A DNA stretch of 9,762 bases from Fimbriimonadaceae bacterium (GTDB lineage: Bacteria; Armatimonadota; Fimbriimonadia; Fimbriimonadales; Fimbriimonadaceae). The notes beneath the pieces were generated by a model, which was given only the letters and a program-made list of their open reading frames with translations, did not search any database and was not told the origin of the DNA. Position 1 is the first letter of the stretch. Each line of letters opens with the position of its first letter. Shown one piece after another: positions 5,159-9,762 of this stretch. The position numbers and the translations under genes were made by a program. The stretch is taken from assembly GCA_022402505.1 (NCBI GenBank), contig JAKRSE010000305.1, forward strand, positions 1 through 9,762. Direction: 5' to 3'.

Positions 5159-7302
5159 TGGCGGATGGCAGGCCGGCCGGCAGAGGACTGGAGACCGAGG
5201 CGCAGTACCTGAAGGGCGTGGGACCTCAGGGGGCGATGATCCTGCGCCGACTGGGTTTGGAGACCGTCCGAGACGTGCTCTGGCACTTCCCTCGAAGGTT
5301 CGAAGACCGCCGGAACCTCCCGCCGATCATGATGGCCCAGCCCGGCCGCCCGGCCACGCTCCGAGGGGTCGTGGTCCAGGTGGAATCACGCCCGCTCCGG
5401 GGAGGCAAGAAGCTTGTCCGGGTTCGGATCGAAGACGACACCGGAGTCGCCGATCTCGTGTGGTTCAACCAGCCCTGGCTCGCCAAGCGGTTCCAGCACG
5501 GGCAGGAGGTCATCGCCTACGGCATGGTCAAGGAGGCCCGAGGCAGGCTCGAGGTCTCGGCCCCCGAATTCGAGCTGATGGAGGACGAAGAGGATGTCGA
5601 GGACTTCGCCAAAATCGTCCCGGTCTATCCGCTGAAGGAAGGGGTCGGACAGCTGCTGGTCCGCCGAGCTGCCGCCGCCGCCGCCGAGCACTTCGCCGGC
5701 CAGGCCGACGACCCGGTGCCAGAGTCGATCCGAGGCCGATTCCAGCTTCCGTCCCTGGCCTGGTCGCTCCGATCCATGCATCTCCCCGCAGAGCTGCACG
5801 ACCACGACCGAGCCCGGCGGCGGATCGCCTTCGACGAGTTCCTGGTCCTCCAATTGGAGCTTCAGATCCGGCGGCGGATGCTCCAGAAGGAGGTTGGAAT
5901 CAGCTTTCCCATCTCGAATCTCGGCGCGGACGACCGGCCCCCGACCACCCTATTCGATTCGGCCGAACCGACGGAAGGCCTCTGGCCGGAGATTCACCGA
6001 ATCCTGCCGTTTGAGCTCACCAGGGCCCAGACCCGCGTCATCGGGGAGGTCTTCGCCGACATGGAGCGGCCGGTCCCCATGAACCGGCTGGTCCAGGGCG
6101 ATGTCGGGTCGGGAAAGACGGCCGTCGCCGCCTGCGCCATCCTCGCCGCCGTTCGCTGCGGCTACCAGGCGGCCCTGATGGCCCCGACCGAAATCCTCGC
6201 CGAACAGCACGCCGCGAACCTCACCAGACTCTTCGACCCCATCGGCATCCCGGTGGTCATGCTCTCCGGTCGGCTGAACGCCCGGCAGAAGCGGCGTGCC
6301 CTGGAGCTTGCGGCTTCCGGCGAAGGCCGGCTCTGCGTGGGAACCCATGCCCTGGTCCAGGAGGGAGTCGTCTTCCACCGTCTGGGCCTGGCGGTCATCG
6401 ACGAGCAGCATCGGTTCGGCGTCCTGCAGCGGGCCACCCTCCGGAGCAAAGGGCTCGGGAATCCCGACGTCTTGGTCATGACCGCCACGCCCATCCCGAG
6501 AACCATGACCATGGCGGTGCACGGCGATCTGGACGTGAGCGTCATCGACGAGCTGCCCCCCGGCCGCCGGCCGATCAAGACCCATTGGCGGACCCCCGAC
6601 CGGCGAGACGACGTCTACGCCCGGGTGGACGGGCTTCTCGAAGAGGGCAGGCAGGCCTACATCGTCTGCCCGATGATCGCCGAAAGCGACAAGATGCAGG
6701 CCCAAGCGGCCGAAGAACTGTACAACCGCTTGAGAACAACGATCTACACACATCGCCGAGTCGGTCTGCTCCACGGCCAGATGAAGCCCGCCGAGAAGGA
6801 TGCGGTGATGGACGCGTTTCGTCGCCATGATTTGGACATCCTCGTCTCGACCGTGGTCATCGAAGTGGGGGTGGACGTGCCGAATGCGACGGTGATGATC
6901 ATCGAGGACGCGGAGCGGTTCGGCCTGGCCCAGCTTCATCAGCTCCGCGGGCGCGTGGGGCGGGGCGCGCACCAGAGCTTCTGCATCCTCATCAGCGAAG
7001 GCCGCTCGGAGGAGAGCCAGGCGCGGCTGAAGGTGATGGTGGAGACCACCGACGGCTTCCGGATCGCCGAAGAAGACCTGCGCCTGCGCGGCCCCGGCGA
7101 CGTGGCCGGCACCCGGCAGAGCGGCGCACTCGACTTCCGAGTCGCCGACCTGGTGCGGGACTCGGTGATGCTGGAAAAGGCTCGCGAGGCGGCAGGAATG
7201 CTTCTGGATGACGACCCGCAATTGGAGCTGCCCCAGCATCAGGCGCTGCTCGACATGGTTCGCAGCAAGCGGACGGAAGATTCCAGCATCGCCATCAGCT
7301 GA
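5158..7302 (+). CDS. recG: ATP-dependent DNA helicase RecG
   Basis: Superfamily 2 double-strand DNA translocase that remodels stalled replication forks and branch-migrates Holliday junctions in the cytoplasm. From this ATG the product is 714 aa (E. coli RecG is 693). In order: an N-terminal segment with QYLKGVGPQGAMILRRLGL (16-34), an OB-fold wedge domain (about 65-140), then helicase motifs: Walker A GDVGSGKT (314-321), APTEILAEQH (342-351), DEQH box (415-418), TATPIPRT (442-449), STVVIEVGVDVP (564-575) and QLRGRVGRG (595-603). The RecG-specific TRG element follows (about 635-656, with DLRLRGPGD and GTRQSG). All catalytic residues are intact. The frame is open upstream to 5020, but that would overlap atpZ; this start retains the conserved YLKGVG region. 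A weak gggggcag precedes the ATG. The next gene follows after 22 nt. Confidence 0.97.
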   Translation: MADGRPAGRGLETEAQYLKGVGPQGAMILRRLGLETVRDVLWHFPRRFEDRRNLPPIMMAQPGRPATLRGVVVQVESRPLRGGKKLVRVRIEDDTGVADLVWFNQPWLAKRFQHGQEVIAYGMVKEARGRLEVSAPEFELMEDEEDVEDFAKIVPVYPLKEGVGQLLVRRAAAAAAEHFAGQADDPVPESIRGRFQLPSLAWSLRSMHLPAELHDHDRARRRIAFDEFLVLQLELQIRRRMLQKEVGISFPISNLGADDRPPTTLFDSAEPTEGLWPEIHRILPFELTRAQTRVIGEVFADMERPVPMNRLVQGDVGSGKTAVAACAILAAVRCGYQAALMAPTEILAEQHAANLTRLFDPIGIPVVMLSGRLNARQKRRALELAASGEGRLCVGTHALVQEGVVFHRLGLAVIDEQHRFGVLQRATLRSKGLGNPDVLVMTATPIPRTMTMAVHGDLDVSVIDELPPGRRPIKTHWRTPDRRDDVYARVDGLLEEGRQAYIVCPMIAESDKMQAQAAEELYNRLRTTIYTHRRVGLLHGQMKPAEKDAVMDAFRRHDLDILVSTVVIEVGVDVPNATVMIIEDAERFGLAQLHQLRGRVGRGAHQSFCILISEGRSEESQARLKVMVETTDGFRIAEEDLRLRGPGDVAGTRQSGALDFRVADLVRDSVMLEKAREAAGMLLDDDPQLELPQHQALLDMVRSKRTEDSSIAIS

Positions 7303-7324
7303 CCGGCTTGGCTAAACTGAGGTC

Positions 7325-8014
7325 ATGCTTGCCGCCCTGCTCATGCTTCAGCCTCCCGGCCTGGGGACCCCGATTCCAGACCGGATCGGAAACCTGCGTC
7401 CGCAGGCCGACCGGGTGCTGGTCCGAGTGATCAATGTCGGTCCGGCTCAGCTGACGGTCTCGCAGGGATCGGACACGGTTCAGGTGATTCCGTTCGGCGA
7501 GCATCGGGACGTACAGTTGCTCCGCGAGTCGGTGGACCCGAAGGTCCGCCTTCTGGACATGAACGTACCGCCGGGGCGTCCGCCGAGAGAGATTCGGCAG
7601 ACGGCCATCCGGTTCGCCGACGGAGTGGACCGATGGGTCATGGTCGTGTGGAACTCCGGTTCCTCCATCTCGGCCTCGGCGGCGGCCGCGCATCCTTCGG
7701 CGGCCAGGATTCGGTTCTTTGTGCCGGACGATCTTTCCGCCTACCGGATCCACGTCGCCCCGCCGGAGGTGCCCACGTCCCGAGAGACGGAGCTTTTCGG
7801 TCGGCCGGGCGGCTTCAGCCGCGGGTTCACCCCTCATCTCTTCTGGCCGGCCGGCACCCCGGTCCGCTTCCGCGCCGTCGATCGTCCGGCGGCGGCAGCG
7901 AGCGCCTCGGCTCCGTCCACCGACCCGATCCGTCCGGAAGGCGGCTCTCGAAGTCTGTACGTCCTGGTCCGCCTGAACGTCGGGCCGCGGTTCCTGGCCT
8001 TCCCCGAGCTTTGA
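7325..8014 (+). CDS. Hypothetical protein, possibly exported beta-rich
   Basis: I do not recognise this 229 aa protein. It starts with a short hydrophobic stretch (MLAALLMLQPPGLG) lacking basic residues, so a signal peptide is possible but weak. Residues 29-80 alternate hydrophobic and polar residues (DRVLVRVINVGPAQLTVSQG), as in beta-sandwich modules; the run VRVINVGP loosely recalls AlgF/DUF4397-type domains, but this is a faint resemblance only. Residues 113-127 and 189-200 are Ala/Ser/Pro-rich linkers, and the end (LYVLVRLNVGPRFLAFPEL) looks like closing strands. There are no Cys and no catalytic motif. GC-rich third positions support coding on this strand over the opposing open frame. 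The gene lies 22 nt after recG and 21 nt before the rhodanese, so it is probably co-transcribed. Upstream, TAAACT (7313-7318) and GAGG (7319-7322) could serve as a -10 or a close Shine-Dalgarno. Confidence 0.75.
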   Translation: MLAALLMLQPPGLGTPIPDRIGNLRPQADRVLVRVINVGPAQLTVSQGSDTVQVIPFGEHRDVQLLRESVDPKVRLLDMNVPPGRPPREIRQTAIRFADGVDRWVMVVWNSGSSISASAAAAHPSAARIRFFVPDDLSAYRIHVAPPEVPTSRETELFGRPGGFSRGFTPHLFWPAGTPVRFRAVDRPAAAASASAPSTDPIRPEGGSRSLYVLVRLNVGPRFLAFPEL

Positions 8015-8039
8015 CTTGCGGTTTATGCCATCCTAATGA
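8011..8039 (+). promoter_or_regulatory. Weak promoter candidate before the rhodanese gene
   Basis: TTGACT (8011-8016), overlapping the stop codon of the preceding gene, matches the -35 consensus at five of six positions. A TAATGA lies 17 nt further on (8034-8039), and an overlapping CCTAAT (8032-8037, four of six to TATAAT) ends 7 nt before the second in-frame ATG at 8045. Neither -10 option combines good sequence with ideal spacing. An internal promoter that would express the rhodanese separately is possible but unproven. Confidence 0.25.
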
Positions 8040-8365
8040 TCGCTATGGGGAACGAAGTCTCTGTCACGGCTTTGGCGGCCGAACTGAATGCGGGGCGGTC
8101 CCTGGTTCTTCTCGATGTCCGCGAGGCGGATGAGCTCGCCATCTGCGCTCTGGATGGCGTGGTCCACATTCCGGTGGACGAGGTCGAAGAGCGGCTGGGC
8201 GAATTGGACCCGTCCTCGGACATTGTCGTGGTCTGCCGATCGGGCGCCCGCAGCAGGCGGATCACCCACCTGCTGCAGGGCAAAGGCTTCGCTTCGGTCC
8301 GCAACATGACGGGCGGGATGAACGCCTGGGCAACGGAAGTCGATCCTTCTCTCCCCACGTACTGA
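8036..8365 (+). CDS. Single-domain rhodanese-like sulfurtransferase
   Basis: Small (109 aa) cytoplasmic rhodanese-fold protein of the GlpE/PspE size class; such proteins move sulfane sulfur between thiols through a persulfide on the active Cys. Visible signatures are LVLLDVRE (23-30), the first conserved rhodanese motif; the active-site loop CRSGARS with C67; and the C-terminal GGMNAWATEVDPSLPTY (93-109), the typical closing motif of this group. The catalytic loop is intact. No dedicated partner is nearby, so substrate and pathway cannot be stated. The first ATG (8036) is used here; a second ATG at 8045 would remove three residues and fits better with a nearby -10-like hexamer. No Shine-Dalgarno is visible at either. 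An intrinsic terminator begins 12 nt after the stop codon, so this is the last gene of the recG unit. Confidence 0.93.
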   Translation: MIAMGNEVSVTALAAELNAGRSLVLLDVREADELAICALDGVVHIPVDEVEERLGELDPSSDIVVVCRSGARSRRITHLLQGKGFASVRNMTGGMNAWATEVDPSLPTY

Positions 8366-8377
8366 AGCGGGAGCCTG

Positions 8378-8411
8378 AGGCCCGGTCGGTTCCTGCCGGC
8401 CGGGCCTTTTT
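8378..8411 (+). terminator. Intrinsic terminator of the recG-rhodanese unit
   Basis: aggcccggtcgg (8378-8389) pairs with ccggccgggcct (8396-8407) to form a 12-bp GC-rich stem with one G/T wobble and a 6-nt loop (ttcctg). Five T residues follow (8407-8411). It lies 12 nt after the rhodanese stop. The opposite strand has no T-run after the stem, so it acts in the plus direction only. Confidence 0.9.
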
Positions 8412-8432
8412 GTCATTGATCCAACCTCTTGT

Positions 8433-8477
8433 CCCAAAAACCGAGAAAGCCCCGCTCCGCCGAAGCGAAACGGGGCT
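8433..8477 (-). terminator. Intrinsic terminator of the porin gene
   Basis: On the minus strand, 23 nt after the porin stop, AGCCCCG (8477-8471) pairs with CGGGGCT (8454-8448). The 16-nt loop can itself fold as CGCT/AGCG. The stem is followed by TTTCTCGGTTTTT, a U-rich but interrupted tract. It faces the plus-strand terminator about 20 bp away, isolating the two convergent units. Confidence 0.78.
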
Positions 8478-8500
8478 CTCCGTTCAGATGAGCGTCAAGT

Positions 8501-9762
8501 TCAGAACTTAATGCTGATCTGGGTGCCGAGCAGTCCGCCGGTGTAGCGGTCCTGCAGGCCGTAGCCGGCGAAGGCGCCGCCCTGACCGTTGGCATCGCTG
8601 TACTGGTAGAACAGGCGGAACTTGGCGCCCTCAGCCATTCCCCAGTTGAAGCCGAGGGTGTACCATCGCTGATACGGGTCGGCTCCGGGAGCTTCCCACT
8701 GAGCATTCTCGTAGGAGGCGTCCAGGTCGAACATGTCGGCCAGTCGAAGCTTCGCACCCACGGTGTAGGTGGAGGCTTCCTGTCCGGCAGCCAGGCCCAG
8801 GTTTCCGGTGATCGCGCCGGCGGTGACTCCCTCGAAGAAGCCGCCCTTGGCGTAGATCGTGGCCGGGCCGGCACCGAAGCCAACCTTGCCGTAGAATCCC
8901 TTGTAGCCGGTCGGGCTGAACTGGGTGCCGAAGCGGCCCAGCGAGCTCAGAGCGGCAACGAACCGAGGATCGACCTGCTTGTAGCCGGCCATGAGATCGA
9001 CTCCGCTGACCTTGAAGCCGGCGTTGACGTCCCACGCGGTGTGGTCGTTGGCGTTGACGTTGGTGTCGCTCAGCTTGACGGCGGTGAGGCCGTAGCTGCC
9101 GCCGAGGCGGATGCCACCCACGTTGTACTTCAGCTCAGCGCCGAGGGACTCGACTCGGTTGAATCCACCGGCCGAGATCGTGTCGCTGTCGCCCTGAATG
9201 GCCGCCAGCTTCAGCGAGTTCTCACCGCCGAGGCCGAGGGTCGCATCGATTCCGAAGACCCGGTTGATGGGCGAAGCGCCCGCAGCGCCGGCGAGGGTGA
9301 TGTTGGCCACCTGAGCCGGGACGCCGTTGGTGGTCATCATGTTCAGGTTGCCGCCGAAGACGTTGGTCTTCACGCCGCCGAAGTTGAACATGAGGGCCGC
9401 GCCATCAAGGTTCCAGTTGCCGTTGTCCCAGAACGCGTTGTCGTAGTACGGCGTGCGATCCGGGCGCTTGAAGATGGAGGCGACGGACTGATGGCCGAAG
9501 CGACCAACGACGGCGCTGAAGTTCTGGCCGAGGAGGCTGTGGTCGAAGGAGACCTTCAGCTCGTTGACCCAGAAGTCATCGCCGCGCTCCCGGAAGTTCG
9601 GGTTCGCCGCGCGGAAGGCCGGGGTGGTCTCGCCGCTGATCGAGCCGAACGTCTGGGGGGTGTTGCCGATGCCGAGAACGGCGCTGACCTTCGGTCCGGA
9701 TTCCGGATTGGTGGTCAGGCTGATGGCGGCCTCGTGCAGGACCGTCAGGTCGCGGGTCATGC
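8501..9762 (-). CDS. Porin-like outer-membrane beta-barrel protein, probably SLH-domain porin (C-terminal part, cut by window edge)
   Basis: The open frame continues to the right edge, so the true N-terminus, probably with a signal peptide and an SLH (S-layer homology) domain, lies outside. The visible 420 residues are rich in Gly, aromatic residues and alternating hydrophobic strands with polar turns, and end in TQISIKF, a terminal strand with the final Phe typical of outer-membrane barrels. Family-like elements include GRFGHQSVASIFKRPDRTPY (about 86-105 of the visible part) followed by WDNGNWNLDGA, and near the end RWYTLGFNWG and FRLFYQYSDANGQ. These recall the SLH porins annotated in Armatimonadota; this is pattern memory, not a search. 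No Cys is present. The ATG at 9758-9760 is probably an internal Met. The likely role is passive diffusion of small solutes plus anchoring of the outer membrane to the wall. Confidence 0.8.
   Translation of the reverse strand, partial: MTRDLTVLHEAAISLTTNPESGPKVSAVLGIGNTPQTFGSISGETTPAFRAANPNFRERGDDFWVNELKVSFDHSLLGQNFSAVVGRFGHQSVASIFKRPDRTPYYDNAFWDNGNWNLDGAALMFNFGGVKTNVFGGNLNMMTTNGVPAQVANITLAGAAGASPINRVFGIDATLGLGGENSLKLAAIQGDSDTISAGGFNRVESLGAELKYNVGGIRLGGSYGLTAVKLSDTNVNANDHTAWDVNAGFKVSGVDLMAGYKQVDPRFVAALSSLGRFGTQFSPTGYKGFYGKVGFGAGPATIYAKGGFFEGVTAGAITGNLGLAAGQEASTYTVGAKLRLADMFDLDASYENAQWEAPGADPYQRWYTLGFNWGMAEGAKFRLFYQYSDANGQGGAFAGYGLQDRYTGGLLGTQISIKF

Noticed and set aside
5171..5180. GGCCGGCCGG palindrome near the recG start as an operator
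   Set aside because: A short GC palindrome is expected by chance at this GC content, lies inside the coding sequence and has no repeated partner.
5671..5690. Simple GCC repeat in recG (polyalanine run)
   Set aside because: It encodes a short Ala run in a GC-rich gene, with no frame disruption and no sign of phase variation.
5950..7239. 429-codon open frame on the minus strand inside recG
   Set aside because: It lies wholly within the RecG coding region, whose helicase motifs are all intact, and the antisense product has no recognisable domain.
7295..7837. 180-codon open frame on the minus strand opposite the hypothetical gene
   Set aside because: It overlaps the end of recG. The plus-strand frame has the better GC-rich third positions, operon-like spacing and strand direction. 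The Arg/Pro-rich composition of the minus product is typical of a high-GC shadow.

Overview
This 9.8 kb window is high-GC chromosomal DNA (coding third positions are mostly G or C) and is almost entirely genes; the longest gap is about 135 bp. It looks like a housekeeping region of a diderm bacterium. The best phylum guess is Armatimonadota (Fimbriimonas-like). That rests on the C-terminal part of a porin-type beta-barrel resembling the SLH-domain porins of that group, and on most starts lacking a Shine-Dalgarno sequence. The placement is an inference and would need a database search or marker genes.

Left part (1-5146, minus strand): most of an F1Fo ATP synthase operon. In transcription order it runs atpZ - atpI - atpB (a) - atpE (c) - atpF (b) - atpH (delta) - atpA (alpha) - atpG (gamma, cut by the left edge). 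Only atpD (beta) and atpC (epsilon) are missing, and they are expected just beyond the edge. Several genes overlap (GTGA at atpZ/atpI, TGATG at atpF/atpH, 17 nt or more at atpI/atpB). The longer spacers precede atpE (50 nt, only 36% GC), atpF (67 nt, with a strong hairpin) and atpA (36 nt, CA-rich). Subunit b has an extra N-terminal membrane helix, subunit a has a His/Asp-rich tail, and AtpZ has a long soluble N-terminal extension.

Middle part (5158-8411, plus strand): a probable three-gene unit of recG (branch migration helicase), an unrecognised protein of 229 aa and a single-domain rhodanese, closed by a clear intrinsic terminator. recG and atpZ diverge with only 11-20 bp between start codons. 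That gap carries overlapping -10-like hexamers on both strands, so it may be a compact bidirectional, possibly leaderless, promoter.

Right part (8433-9762, minus strand): a second intrinsic terminator facing the first, then the 3' part of an outer-membrane porin-like gene that runs off the right edge.

No tRNA, rRNA, CRISPR array, insertion sequence or phage gene was seen. I found no clearly new multi-gene system. The points worth following up concern the architecture and expression of the ATP synthase operon and the divergent atpZ/recG head.
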